This document shows, piece after piece, positions 1-8,326 of a DNA stretch of 33,814 bases. Made by a program: the position numbers and the translations under genes. Each line of letters starts with the position of its first letter. The first letter of the stretch is position 1. The stretch comes from an uncultured Pseudomonadota bacterium. GTDB lineage: Bacteria > Pseudomonadota > Gammaproteobacteria > Methylococcales > Methylomonadaceae. The DNA lies in the NCBI GenBank assembly GCA_903834465.1, contig CAILJB010000121.1, positions 1 to 33,814 on the forward strand, read 5' to 3'. The notes under the pieces are model-generated. The model searched no databases. It worked only from the letters and a program-made list of their open reading frames with translations, and had not been told where the DNA came from.

Positions 1-19
1 CCTACTGAGCTATATGAGC
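1..19 (-). tRNA. tRNA-Thr, 5' end only (cut by window edge)
   Basis: Read on the minus strand, the first 19 bases give GCTCATATAGCTCAGTAGG. This is the acceptor 5' strand, the TA linker and the start of the D arm of a tRNA. It closely resembles bacterial tRNA-Thr. It starts 18 bases after the CCA end of tRNA-Gly, and the Tyr-Gly-Thr order is common in gammaproteobacteria, usually ahead of tuf. The anticodon lies outside the window, so the identity is inferred from the 5' sequence and the order. Confidence 0.72.
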
Positions 20-37
20 TTTTCTTATTCACTGAAC

Positions 38-111
38 TGGAGCGGGTGATGGGAATCGAACCCACGTGATCAGCTTGGAAGGCTGGAGTTCTACCATTGA
101 ACTACACCCGC
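38..111 (-). tRNA. tRNA-Gly (anticodon TCC)
   Basis: On the minus strand this folds as a 74-nt cloverleaf. The acceptor is GCGGGTG paired with CACCCGC, the anticodon stem-loop CAGCCTTCCAAGCTG carries TCC, the T loop is GTTCGATTC, and the CCA end is encoded. It lies 11 bases downstream of tRNA-Tyr and is probably processed from the same transcript. Confidence 0.95.
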
Positions 112-122
112 TGGAATATATT

Positions 123-207
123 TGGTGGAGGGGGGAGGATTCGAACCTCCGAAGGTAGAACCGGCAGATTTACAGTCTGATCCCTTTGGCCGCTCGGGAA
201 CCCCTCC
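123..207 (-). tRNA. tRNA-Tyr (anticodon GTA)
   Basis: This is an 85-nt class II tRNA on the minus strand. Acceptor GGAGGGG pairs with CCCCTCC, the anticodon loop CTGTAAA gives GTA, there is a long variable arm, the T arm is GGTTCGAATCC, and CCA is encoded. It is the first gene of the Tyr-Gly-Thr unit and sits just downstream of a near-consensus promoter. Confidence 0.95.
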
Positions 208-220
208 TGAGCATCTTAAT

Positions 221-249
221 ATTATGTTTGACTAAAATAACTTTGTCAA
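221..249 (-). promoter_or_regulatory. Sigma70 promoter of the tRNA Tyr-Gly-Thr unit
   Basis: On the minus strand a perfect -35 TTGACA (244-249) is followed by exactly 17 bases and a -10 CATAAT (221-226). The -10 lies 13 bases before the mature 5' end of tRNA-Tyr. The -35 is only 3 bases past the pth stop codon, so the tRNA unit can be transcribed independently of the upstream operon. Confidence 0.75.
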
Positions 250-252
250 CAA

Positions 253-831
253 TTAACTTATTTTTATTGCATTTAACTTATTCATTACTTTTGAAATATC
301 GCCCAAAACTATTTCTTCAATATGATTACTAGCCTCGACATAAGCCGTAAATATTTGTTCACTATCAGATTTACTGGGTGCTGACAAAACATAGTTGGCA
401 ACTTGTGCGCTCGATTTTGGACGATCAATGCCAATTCGCAAGCGATAAAAATCACTACTATTCAAATGTGCAACAATATCTTTTAGACCGTTATGACCGC
501 CATGACCGCCGCCTTTTTTTAACTTAATAACGCCAGTCCCAAAATCAAGCTCGTCATGTACCACCAAAATTTCATCAGGACTTATCTTGTGATAGCGCGA
601 CAAATTTCCTACCGCTTGACCGCTACGATTCATAAAAGTCATTGGTTTTAATAACCGAACGGACGAGTTACCGATATTGATTAGCGCAACGTGTCCATTA
701 AAACGCGGTTCATTAAGCCATGAGCCATGATAGGTTGCCAATAAATGGTCTAAAAACAAAAACCCAGCATTATGCCGGGTTTTTTCGTATTCCTGACCCG
801 GATTTCCCAGACCAACAATTAACTTAATCAC
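253..831 (-). CDS. pth: Peptidyl-tRNA hydrolase
   Basis: Cleaves the ester bond of peptidyl-tRNAs released prematurely from ribosomes, recycling tRNA in the cytoplasm. The 192-residue length fits the family. All signature residues are present at the E. coli positions: N10 in GLGNPG, catalytic H20 in TRHNAG, N68 in MTFMN, D93 in VVHDELD and N114 in the glycine-rich GGGHGGHN segment. The start is a GTG. No ATG fits, since the conserved GLGNPG begins at residue 7. It lies 8 bases after the rplY stop, the usual rplY-pth pairing, and no clear Shine-Dalgarno is seen, so coupling to rplY is likely. The often adjacent ychF is absent; tRNA genes follow instead. Confidence 0.97.
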   Translation of the reverse strand: MIKLIVGLGNPGQEYEKTRHNAGFLFLDHLLATYHGSWLNEPRFNGHVALINIGNSSVRLLKPMTFMNRSGQAVGNLSRYHKISPDEILVVHDELDFGTGVIKLKKGGGHGGHNGLKDIVAHLNSSDFYRLRIGIDRPKSSAQVANYVLSAPSKSDSEQIFTAYVEASNHIEEIVLGDISKVMNKLNAIKIS

Positions 832-839
832 AATAAAAT

Positions 840-1430
840 TTAGTCTTCAGCTGCGGTTTTCGATGCGAGCATAGAAACCACTGGCAAATCGTGATCTGCG
901 CCGTGTGTCAATTCAACAATTTGCACGCCAACTGGCAATTTTAATTCTGACAAATGAATTGAGTGTCCCACGTCAAGGGTTGCTAAATCAACTTCAATAA
1001 AATCAGGTAATGATGCGGGTAAGCACAAAACCTCAACATCAGCCATTGAGTGCGTTGCAACACCGCCTCTTTTACCGCCAATTCCTGTGTGTTCATTGAT
1101 AAAATGCAATGGCACATGAACTTTGATACGATCAGCTAAATTGATGCGTAAAAAATCAAGATGTAAAACCCGCGGTTTTGCTGGATGACGTTGCACACCT
1201 TTTAAAATTGCTTTTTCAGTTTTGCCATCAATTGTCACATCAAGAATGTGCGAATAAACTTCCTCATGTGCTAAATGTTTTAACACTTCGTTATGACTCA
1301 ACGACAACATTTGCGGCTCGCCATGACCATAAATCACTGCGGGAACATTACCGGCGCGGCGAATTCTTCTCGCTTCAGATTTACCTGTTTCTTGACGAGT
1401 TTCTGCAACAAATTCAAATACATTAGACAT
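840..1430 (-). CDS. rplY: 50S ribosomal protein L25 (CTC/TL5 long form)
   Basis: Binds 5S rRNA in the central protuberance of the large subunit. At 196 residues it has the L25 domain (about 1-95, with RRAGNVPAVIYG near residues 24-35 and LHLDFLRI near 89-96) plus the C-terminal beta domain of the general-stress protein CTC type. E. coli has only the first domain (94 residues), whereas many other proteobacteria have both. The ATG at 1428-1430 is preceded by AAGG about 8 bases upstream. A short hairpin (1443-1447 with 1451-1455) sits just ahead of this site in the 37-base gap after prs. It is cotranscribed with prs upstream and pth downstream. Confidence 0.96.
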   Translation of the reverse strand: MSNVFEFVAETRQETGKSEARRIRRAGNVPAVIYGHGEPQMLSLSHNEVLKHLAHEEVYSHILDVTIDGKTEKAILKGVQRHPAKPRVLHLDFLRINLADRIKVHVPLHFINEHTGIGGKRGGVATHSMADVEVLCLPASLPDFIEVDLATLDVGHSIHLSELKLPVGVQIVELTHGADHDLPVVSMLASKTAAED

Positions 1431-1467
1431 TTCAATTACCTTGTGCTTTTAGCACGTTATTATATTT

Positions 1468-2421
1468 TTAATCCACATACATCGAACTGACGGATTCGCC
1501 AGCCGAAATGCGCCTAATTGTTTCCGCAAGCATTTCTGCCACACTTAACTGCCGAATTCGACCTAAATCTGTAGCCGCTTGACTAAGTGGAATGGTATCA
1601 GTCACGACTAACTCATCGAGTTCTGAATGACTTAAATTTGTCAACGCTGCCCCCGATAAAACGGCATGCGTGCAATAAGCAACGACTTTAATCGCGCCAT
1701 GTTTTTTTAATGCACTCGCTGCGTGACAAAGCGTACCAGCCGTATCGACTAAATCGTCAACCAGAATACAAGTTCGACCCGACACGTCACCGATGATGTG
1801 CATAACTTCAGAAACATTTGCTTTTGGGCGACGCTTATCAATAATCGCTAAATCGGCATCACCTAAACGTTTTGCCAAGGCTCTAGCCCTAACAACACCA
1901 CCTACATCGGGTGAAACGACAATCAAATTTTGATACTGTTGCCGCCAAATATCACCGAGTAAAAGCGGCGATGAATAGACGTTATCGACAGGAATATCAA
2001 AAAAACCTTGAATCTGATCTGCATGTAAGTCGATTGTCAATACGCTATTTGCACCGGCTTGTTCAATCATTTTAGCCACTAATTTAGCACTGATTGACAC
2101 ACGCGCAGAGCGAGTTCTACGGTCTTGCCTTGCGTAACCATAATATGGCATAACAGCCGTTATTTTTGATGCTGAAGCCCGTTTGAGCGCATCAATCATA
2201 ACCAGCAATTCCATCAAATTTTCATTGGTTGGCGAGCAAGTCGGTTGAATGACGAAAATTTCTTTACCGCGTACATTTTCTTCGACTTCAAACGCAATTT
2301 CACCGTCGCTAAACCTGCCGACAGTTGCCATACCAAGACGCATATTGAGTTTTTTTACTATGCCTTCAGACAAAGCTAGATTAGCATTCCCAGAAAACAC
2401 CATTAGATTGGTGTCACTCAT
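1468..2421 (-). CDS. prs: Ribose-phosphate pyrophosphokinase (PRPP synthetase)
   Basis: Makes phosphoribosyl pyrophosphate from ribose-5-phosphate and ATP for purine, pyrimidine, histidine, tryptophan and NAD synthesis. The 317 residues match the class I family length. Visible motifs are the N-terminal FSGNAN, GRFSDGE, the ATP-binding flexible loop [14 protein letters not shown], the catalytic IDLHADQ, and the PRPP loop [10 protein letters not shown] near the C-terminus. The ATG at 2421 has a good AGGAG Shine-Dalgarno. It lies 39 bases downstream of tRNA-Gln and upstream of rplY, the classic gammaproteobacterial order. Its product PRPP is a substrate of Apt, which is also encoded in this window. 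Confidence 0.97.
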   Translation of the reverse strand: MSDTNLMVFSGNANLALSEGIVKKLNMRLGMATVGRFSDGEIAFEVEENVRGKEIFVIQPTCSPTNENLMELLVMIDALKRASASKITAVMPYYGYARQDRRTRSARVSISAKLVAKMIEQAGANSVLTIDLHADQIQGFFDIPVDNVYSSPLLLGDIWRQQYQNLIVVSPDVGGVVRARALAKRLGDADLAIIDKRRPKANVSEVMHIIGDVSGRTCILVDDLVDTAGTLCHAASALKKHGAIKVVAYCTHAVLSGAALTNLSHSELDELVVTDTIPLSQAATDLGRIRQLSVAEMLAETIRRISAGESVSSMYVD

Positions 2422-2460
2422 TCAAACACTCCTGAATGGATTAAGCGTAGTAGAGATATT

Positions 2461-2535
2461 TGGCTGGGTCGCAAGGATTCGAACCTTGGTATGCGGAGAT
2501 CAAAACCCCGTGCCTTACCGCTTGGCGACGACCCA
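2461..2535 (-). tRNA. tRNA-Gln (anticodon TTG)
   Basis: 75-nt cloverleaf on the minus strand. Acceptor TGGGTCG pairs with CGACCCA, the anticodon loop GTTTTGAT carries TTG, the T arm holds GGTTCGAATCC, and CCA is encoded. It sits between ispE and prs, as in many gammaproteobacteria, and is probably excised from the operon transcript. No clear promoter of its own was found. Confidence 0.95.
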
Positions 2536-2564
2536 ATTTTAGTTTTTGCAACTCTTCAAGAGAG

Positions 2565-3419
2565 TTAAACAAATAAAGGTGATTTGTTACAACTTTTGGT
2601 GAGATAGGTTTGCCACTTATCCTTAAGTGTAAGCTCTGCCTCAATGGCAAGACTTTCAGAATCGAACAGTGCAAATACGCACGCCCCTGTTCCTGTTAAT
2701 CTTGCTTCAGAAAAAACACTCAAATCACATAATGCTTTTTCAATTGCTTCATAATGCTTACAAACCACGTCAAGACAATCATTTCCTGTTTGCCCTGCGT
2801 TGAATTCGTCTATTGTTATCGATTTGCTATCGCGTGTCAAATCTTTCGCGCAAAAAATTTCTTTTGTGTTGACATGACAATCCGGTTTTATAATCAAAAC
2901 CCATTGTTCTGGAACGATTATTTGTTTTAATTTTTCACCAACACCTTCCGCCCATGCTGCGTATCCAAACACAAATACCGGCACATCTGCACCTAACAAA
3001 AGTCCAAGTTCCATCAATTTTTCTGGCGATAATTGTAAATTCCATAATTGATTTAAAACCACCAACGTCGTCGCGGCATCTGAACTACCGCCACCTAAAC
3101 CGCCACCCATCGGTAGATTTTTTTCTAATCGAATTCGCACGCCGCCCGTATAACCTGTTTCGCGTTTTAGCAAATGGGCAGCTTTCACAATCAAATTATC
3201 CGCATCGGCAACCTCTGAAATGCTATCTTCAAGAATTACGTCATGCGTATCGTTTGGCAAAAATGTCAGCCAATCGCACAATTCCACAAATTGAAACACC
3301 GTTTGTAATAAGTGATAACCATCTTCGCGCTGCCCGACAATACGCAGCATCAAATTTAATTTCGCAGGTGCAGGGTATTTTTTACCCCATTCGTAAGTTT
3401 TATTTAATTCGTTTATCAT
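2565..3419 (-). CDS. ispE: 4-diphosphocytidyl-2-C-methyl-D-erythritol kinase
   Basis: GHMP-superfamily kinase of the non-mevalonate (MEP) isoprenoid pathway; it phosphorylates CDP-ME at the 2-hydroxyl. The 284 residues show the substrate motif PAKLN with catalytic-site K20, the ATP-binding glycine-rich run PMGGGLGGGSSDAA (about 103-116), catalytic D145 in LGADVP, and the C-terminal GHMP motif LTGTGACVF. The N-terminus is about 10 residues longer than in E. coli. No closer in-frame start codon exists, and a GGA lies about 7 bases upstream of the ATG. The start overlaps the 3' end of lolB by 20 bases, suggesting translational coupling. Confidence 0.96.
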   Translation of the reverse strand: MINELNKTYEWGKKYPAPAKLNLMLRIVGQREDGYHLLQTVFQFVELCDWLTFLPNDTHDVILEDSISEVADADNLIVKAAHLLKRETGYTGGVRIRLEKNLPMGGGLGGGSSDAATTLVVLNQLWNLQLSPEKLMELGLLLGADVPVFVFGYAAWAEGVGEKLKQIIVPEQWVLIIKPDCHVNTKEIFCAKDLTRDSKSITIDEFNAGQTGNDCLDVVCKHYEAIEKALCDLSVFSEARLTGTGACVFALFDSESLAIEAELTLKDKWQTYLTKSCNKSPLFV

Positions 3420-3981
3420 CTAACATCCATTGATCAATAAAAAGTTTTAGCTTCACTGATTCATTTGTCACGGTCATATTTTGCGGTAACACATAACCAT
3501 TGACGGGTTGCATTGTTTTGTATTGATTACGCCAGCCAGCTTGTTCAAAGCCTTTATCAATTGCAATCACCGGTTGAGATTTCTCTGGCACACCGACTAC
3601 CCAATAGCGCAACGATGTCACTGGCACAAATAATCCAACTTCTTGATTGATAAATTTTTCTGGATTGGTTGATGTTTTCACATCACCACCGCCACGATCA
3701 ATCGTCACACCGGTCGAGTTTAATTGAATCGTTACCGCACCCTGCCCTAATGGTCCTGATAATTTAATCAAATCCTCTTCGGGCGAATGTTCCCAATTGA
3801 TATTTGCCTGCGCGACATCACTTTTACTGACAATGGCAATACGTCCTTCAAAGCCCCAACGTTCTAGCGCATACAATTCACTTTGTGCGCTAGTAGGTTG
3901 ATACGCTATTTCGGGTGTAGTCGTCATCATAGAACACGCAGGCAATAACAACACGCCCGTTAATAACCATATTTTTTTCAC
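3400..3981 (-). CDS. lolB: Outer-membrane lipoprotein receptor LolB
   Basis: Receives lipoproteins from the periplasmic carrier LolA and inserts them into the inner leaflet of the outer membrane. The 193-residue protein starts with a lipoprotein signal: a charged MKKIW, a hydrophobic stretch and lipobox LPAC with Cys16. Ser17 at +2 predicts outer-membrane sorting. The rest fits the LolA/LolB half-barrel (WGFEGRIAI strand; VGVPE segment). Sequence conservation is modest, as is usual for LolB, so the call also rests on position directly upstream of ispE. The TPR lipoprotein gene ends 9 bases upstream. Confidence 0.92.
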   Translation of the reverse strand: MKKIWLLTGVLLLPACSMMTTTPEIAYQPTSAQSELYALERWGFEGRIAIVSKSDVAQANINWEHSPEEDLIKLSGPLGQGAVTIQLNSTGVTIDRGGGDVKTSTNPEKFINQEVGLFVPVTSLRYWVVGVPEKSQPVIAIDKGFEQAGWRNQYKTMQPVNGYVLPQNMTVTNESVKLKLFIDQWMLDDKRIK

Positions 3982-3990
3982 GTTGTGACC

Positions 3991-5769
3991 TTATTCACTA
4001 CTGTCTAACAATCGTTTTTTGAAATCGAGCAAATCTGAGTCTTCCGGTGCCGCTTTTAATGCGGTCTCGAATAATTGTCGCGCATCGTCTTTGCGTCCCA
4101 TCGTCCAAAGCACTTCGCATAAATGCGCGGCAATTTCACCACTATTTTGTTTATCATAAGCAGTTTGCAAATATTTCACTGCTTGCAAATGATTTCCTAA
4201 CTTAAACTGCAACCAACCAAAACTGTCCATTATCGCTGGTTCATTGGGCTGTATCTTAATCGCACGTTGCAAATATTTTTCCGCATCATGATAACGTTTG
4301 GAATCGTTTAACAATGTATAACCTAACGCATTCAAGGCTTCGGCATCGTTTGGATATTTAGTGATGATTTTTTTCAAATCTGATTCCAGCACATCTAATT
4401 TACCTAAATGTTCGGCAATTAACGCGCGGGTATAAAGCAAATCTTTTTCTTCAGGTAACTGTAATAACGTTTCACTCAACAAACTAAATGCTTTTTCGTA
4501 TTGATTTTGTTGGTTGTACAAACTCGCTTGCATTAACACCAGCCGCAATTTCTGTTGTGGAAAATTTTTCACTAATTTTTCTAAACGCGCATCCACATCA
4601 TCATATTTACGTTCTTTTGCTAGCAGGTTAATTGCGGAAATACCTGCATCAAACGTAAAAGAGCTGTCGTTCACTTTATCAAACAGTGCAACGGCTGCTG
4701 CGGCGTTATTACGTTTTTCTTCGATTTTTCCCAGATAAAAACTCGCTTGAGAAGTCCATTCTGGTTGTTCAGAAAGTGTTTTTAAAATCGTTTCCGCATT
4801 GGCATCACGATTAAGCTGCAAATTGATTAACGCAAGAGCAATATAATTTTCGCCATCTTTTGGACTTTGGGTAATTAACGCTTGATAAAGTTCAGCGGCA
4901 GGTTCGTATTCCGCATTTTTAATCAGCGTTTGCGCGAGTAATTTTTTGAATGCTGGATTATTTGGATGTTTTAAAATTGCCACATTCAACAACGATTTGG
5001 CACGAGTTAAATCATTTGCCATGACGGCTAATTGCGACTGAATGACCAACGGGTGTTCCCAATCGGGCTGCAATGCCAGCGTTTGCTCAATTTTCTTTTC
5101 GGCTTGCGCGTTATTTTTCATTTGCATCGACAGCAACGATTGCACAAAATAAATCACGGCTTTGTTGCTCGTTGTTTTACCTGATAATGTTTCCAGTGCA
5201 TCGTAAATAAATTTTTCTTTACCTTCTTTTTGTAAAATACTGCTCAATTCTAATAACGCATTTTCAAAATTTTCAGGTTCAGCCGTCAGCAACGCATTTA
5301 ATTCTTTAACTGCTGCGGTTTTATCTTTGCCACGCAACGCAGATAAAGCGGCAACTTTTCGAGCCGTTACGTTTTTAGGTTCTTGATTAACCCATGCGGA
5401 AACTGCATCTGTAGTTTTGCGGGAATCTTTAATTTGCAACGCTAATTTTGCTGCTTGTTCCGCAAACTTTGGATCATGAACCCGTTTAGTAAGTTCCATA
5501 TAGGCTTCATACGCTAAACTATACTGTTGGCGTTGCACGGCTAATTCTGCGGCTAAAAGTAAATACATCACATCAGGATCTATTGCCGTTTTAACTTCAG
5601 CAGATGGCAGCTTTGATTTAATGGATTTAGATTCGTCAGCATCAGGGGTTTCAGCAGGCGAAACAACTTCAGGCGTTGCCGCGTCTTGTGGGGATAATTT
5701 TTCAGATTCAATGGCACAACTGCCTAATAAAATAACGCTGATAAAAGATAAAAATGGTAGCTTTAACAC
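3991..5769 (-). CDS. TPR-repeat lipoprotein upstream of lolB
   Basis: Probable envelope lipoprotein with about 14 tetratricopeptide-like repeats, 592 residues from the chosen start. A longer frame opens at a GTG at 5865 but has no ribosome site. The in-frame GTG at 5767-5769 has AGGA six bases upstream and gives a compact lipoprotein signal (MLKLPFLSFISVILLGSC) whose Cys18 fits a lipobox. A linker rich in S, P, E and A follows, then the TPR array to the C-terminus. The clearest repeats are near the end, with ALNALGYTLL and the partner-like PAIMDSFGWLQFKLG. TPR proteins of this kind are commonly found just upstream of lolB in gammaproteobacteria. The function is not established; scaffolding of outer-membrane assembly is plausible. 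It is divergent from hemA. Confidence 0.85.
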   Translation of the reverse strand: MLKLPFLSFISVILLGSCAIESEKLSPQDAATPEVVSPAETPDADESKSIKSKLPSAEVKTAIDPDVMYLLLAAELAVQRQQYSLAYEAYMELTKRVHDPKFAEQAAKLALQIKDSRKTTDAVSAWVNQEPKNVTARKVAALSALRGKDKTAAVKELNALLTAEPENFENALLELSSILQKEGKEKFIYDALETLSGKTTSNKAVIYFVQSLLSMQMKNNAQAEKKIEQTLALQPDWEHPLVIQSQLAVMANDLTRAKSLLNVAILKHPNNPAFKKLLAQTLIKNAEYEPAAELYQALITQSPKDGENYIALALINLQLNRDANAETILKTLSEQPEWTSQASFYLGKIEEKRNNAAAAVALFDKVNDSSFTFDAGISAINLLAKERKYDDVDARLEKLVKNFPQQKLRLVLMQASLYNQQNQYEKAFSLLSETLLQLPEEKDLLYTRALIAEHLGKLDVLESDLKKIITKYPNDAEALNALGYTLLNDSKRYHDAEKYLQRAIKIQPNEPAIMDSFGWLQFKLGNHLQAVKYLQTAYDKQNSGEIAAHLCEVLWTMGRKDDARQLFETALKAAPEDSDLLDFKKRLLDSSE

Positions 5770-5854
5770 GCTTGTTCCTAGTTCGTGACCTAATATAAGT
5801 TTGTTTAATAGCGTAGCAGAAAAATCCGCCGAATTAGAGTGCTGTTTTTTACAG

Positions 5855-5883
5855 TTGGATAACACCGCTATATTTCTTAGAAT
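5855..5883 (+). promoter_or_regulatory. Possible hemA promoter
   Basis: TTGGAT (5855-5860), a 17-base spacer and TAGAAT (5878-5883; five of six matches to the -10 consensus) lie in the divergent TPR/hemA region. The predicted transcript start is near 5890, giving a leader of roughly 90 bases. The -35 match is weak. No operator was recognised in the rest of this ~207-base gap. Confidence 0.35.
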
Positions 5884-5976
5884 AGCAACATCATACAGAC
5901 GTTAAAGCCTAAGGTAAAAAGTGCGTTCTAATGTTACCTTATGGCTTTGGCTTGTTTTCATCTACGACGAATTCGA

Positions 5977-7236
5977 ATGACTCTTCTTGCCCTTGGCATC
6001 AATTATAACACTGCACCCGTTGCTATTCGTGAACGACTGGCGTTTCCCGCAGACGTTTTGCCAAACGCTTTGCAGGATTTGCTGCGTCTGAGCGAAATCA
6101 GTGAGGCGGCAATCTTATCGACTTGCAATCGTACTGAATTTTATTGCCGAACGAAATCGGGTAATCAAAATTTGTTAATTGATTGGATTGCCGAGCATAA
6201 ACAGCTTGCGGTGCGTGATTTAACGCCTTATTTGTACTGTCACACTGATAGCGAGTTAATTCGGCACATGTTTCGTGTGGCGTGTGGTTTAGATTCCATG
6301 ATTTTGGGAGAACCGCAAATTCTGGGACAAATGAAAACTGCCTATCAAACCGCGTGTGATGCGGGAACGATGGGGAAATTGCTCGGTAAATTGTTTCAAC
6401 ACACGTTTACTGCCGCCAAAAAAGTACGCACTGATACGGCAATTGGTTCGAGTCCGGTTTCTGTGGCATTTGCCGCCGTGCAACTCGCACAACAAATTTT
6501 CGATAAACTCAGCGAACAAACGGCTTTGCTTATCGGCGCAGGTGAAACCATTGAACTCACCGCGCGGCATTTAAGTCAACAAGGTATTGGGCGCATTATT
6601 ATTGCTAATCGAACGTTTGACAAAGCTCATGCGCTCGCCGAACAATTCAACGGTTACGCAATTAGTTTGGCAGAAATGCCTAATCATTTAGCTGAAGCGG
6701 ATATTGTGATTTCTTCGACAGCGAGTCAATTGCCGATTTTAGGTAAAGGGCGCGTGGAAAGTGCCTTGAAAAAACGCAAACGTAAACCCATGTTTATGGT
6801 TGATTTAGCCGTGCCGCGTGACATCGAAGCCGAAGTTGAGCAATTAGCTGACGTGTATTTATATACCGTCGATGATTTGCAATACACAATTGAACAAAAT
6901 ATGAATTCGCGTCGTCAAGCCGCCGAACAAGCCGAAGAAATTATCGATACGCAAGTCGATTATTTTCTCGCATGGTTACGCGCTCAAGGCGCACAATCAT
7001 TGATTAAAAATTATCGCTCACAAGCAGAAGTATTCCGTGATGACGCATTGCAAAAGGCTTTAACGTCCTTAAATAATGGCACGTCTGCCGAAGTGGCATT
7101 GCAACGTTTAGCTCACACATTAACCAATAAACTTATTCACACGCCCAGTACGCAATTGCGCGTGGCAGCAGAAAATGAACGCCATGATTTACTCGCGGCG
7201 GCATTAGAAATTTTCCAACTTAATCCATCTCAATAA
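5977..7236 (+). CDS. hemA: Glutamyl-tRNA reductase
   Basis: Reduces glutamyl-tRNA(Glu) to glutamate-1-semialdehyde with NADPH, the first step of C5 tetrapyrrole and heme synthesis. From the ATG at 5977 it has 419 residues, starting [14 protein letters not shown] and nearly colinear with E. coli HemA. An upstream in-frame ATG at 5941 would add 12 unconserved residues. The catalytic Cys50 is in STCNRTEFY, followed by the [15 protein letters not shown] segment. The NADPH site is [16 protein letters not shown], and a helical dimerisation domain ends the protein. Its stop overlaps the prfA start by one base (TAATG), so the two are coupled. The hemA-prfA pair is a hallmark of gammaproteobacteria. 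Confidence 0.96.
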   Translation: MTLLALGINYNTAPVAIRERLAFPADVLPNALQDLLRLSEISEAAILSTCNRTEFYCRTKSGNQNLLIDWIAEHKQLAVRDLTPYLYCHTDSELIRHMFRVACGLDSMILGEPQILGQMKTAYQTACDAGTMGKLLGKLFQHTFTAAKKVRTDTAIGSSPVSVAFAAVQLAQQIFDKLSEQTALLIGAGETIELTARHLSQQGIGRIIIANRTFDKAHALAEQFNGYAISLAEMPNHLAEADIVISSTASQLPILGKGRVESALKKRKRKPMFMVDLAVPRDIEAEVEQLADVYLYTVDDLQYTIEQNMNSRRQAAEQAEEIIDTQVDYFLAWLRAQGAQSLIKNYRSQAEVFRDDALQKALTSLNNGTSAEVALQRLAHTLTNKLIHTPSTQLRVAAENERHDLLAAALEIFQLNPSQ

Positions 7237-8321
7237 TGAAACCATCGATAGAACAAAAATTACAAAATCTTTGCGAACGACACGACGAAATCTCGGCGTT
7301 ACTTTCCGAACCTGAAACACAAAGCAATCAAAATAAATTTCGTACATTGAGCCAAGAATACGCGCAAATCAGTCCGTTAGTGGATTGTTACAAACGCTAC
7401 GAACAACTTTTAGAAGCGTTAGCCGCTGCAAAAGAAATGGCAAACGACAGCGATCCTGAAATGCGTGAACTCGCCAAAGACGAAATTTCTGACGCGCAAA
7501 ATCAAATCGAAGCCTTAGAAACAGAATTGCAAGTATTGCTATTACCCAAAGACCCTAACGACACACGCAATATTTTCTTAGAGGTTCGCGCCGGAACTGG
7601 CGGCGATGAAGCCGCAATTTTCTCAGGTGATTTAGCACGAATGTACCAACGTTTTGCCGAGAAAAAAGGCTGGCAAACCGAAATTATTAACGAAAGCGAA
7701 GGCGAACACGGCGGTTATAAAGAAATTATTTTGCGTGTATCAGGACGTGACGTGTATTCGCAATTGAAATTTGAATCCGGCACACACCGCGTGCAACGTG
7801 TGCCAGAAACCGAATCACAAGGACGTATTCATACGTCAGCGTGTACAGTTGCCATCATGCCTGAAGTCGAAGAAATTGATTCCATTGACATCAATCCGGC
7901 GGATTTAAAAGTCGATACATTTCGTGCATCAGGCGCAGGTGGTCAGCATATTAACAAAACCGAATCTGCCATTCGCATTACGCACATTCCGACAGGAACG
8001 ATTGTGGAATGCCAAGATGAACGCTCTCAACATAAAAATCGGGCGCGTGCCATGTCCTTACTCGCGTCACGCATCCTTTCAGCAAAACAAGAAAAACAAC
8101 ATTCTGAACAATCGTCATTGCGTAAATTACAAGTTGGTAGCGGCGACCGTTCAGAGCGAATTCGTACTTACAATTATCCGCAAGGGCGTTTAACCGACCA
8201 CAGAATTAACTTAACACTCTATAAACTCGATGACATTATGCAAGGCGGTTTAGAACAAGTGATTCAACCGTTAATTAGCGAACATCAAGCGGAATTGTTG
8301 ACGCAATTAGGCGATGACTAA
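7236..8321 (+). CDS. prfA: Peptide chain release factor 1
   Basis: Recognises UAA and UAG stop codons and triggers peptidyl-tRNA hydrolysis. The 361 residues match the family. The codon-reading PxT motif is PET (190-192), as in many bacteria (E. coli has PAT). The catalytic GGQ motif is at 235-237 within [13 protein letters not shown], where Q237 is the methylation target. The prmC methylase gene, usually next, is not adjacent; a transport permease follows after 5 bases. Confidence 0.97.
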   Translation: MKPSIEQKLQNLCERHDEISALLSEPETQSNQNKFRTLSQEYAQISPLVDCYKRYEQLLEALAAAKEMANDSDPEMRELAKDEISDAQNQIEALETELQVLLLPKDPNDTRNIFLEVRAGTGGDEAAIFSGDLARMYQRFAEKKGWQTEIINESEGEHGGYKEIILRVSGRDVYSQLKFESGTHRVQRVPETESQGRIHTSACTVAIMPEVEEIDSIDINPADLKVDTFRASGAGGQHINKTESAIRITHIPTGTIVECQDERSQHKNRARAMSLLASRILSAKQEKQHSEQSSLRKLQVGSGDRSERIRTYNYPQGRLTDHRINLTLYKLDDIMQGGLEQVIQPLISEHQAELLTQLGDD

Positions 8322-8326
8322 TACTT

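Noticed and set aside
1443-1455. Small hairpin before the rplY ribosome site as an attenuator or ribosomal-protein autoregulation site.
   Set aside because: Only five base pairs with a 3-base loop; nothing distinguishes it from chance without conservation data.
2548-2564. Hairpin AACTCT-TCAAG-AGAGTT between ispE and tRNA-Gln as a terminator.
   Set aside because: Only six base pairs with no following T-run in the transcribed direction; more likely a processing context or chance.
5941-5976. Upstream in-frame ATG for hemA.
   Set aside because: It adds 12 residues not found in the family; the ATG at 5977 gives the conserved MTLLALGIN start and places the catalytic Cys at position 50.
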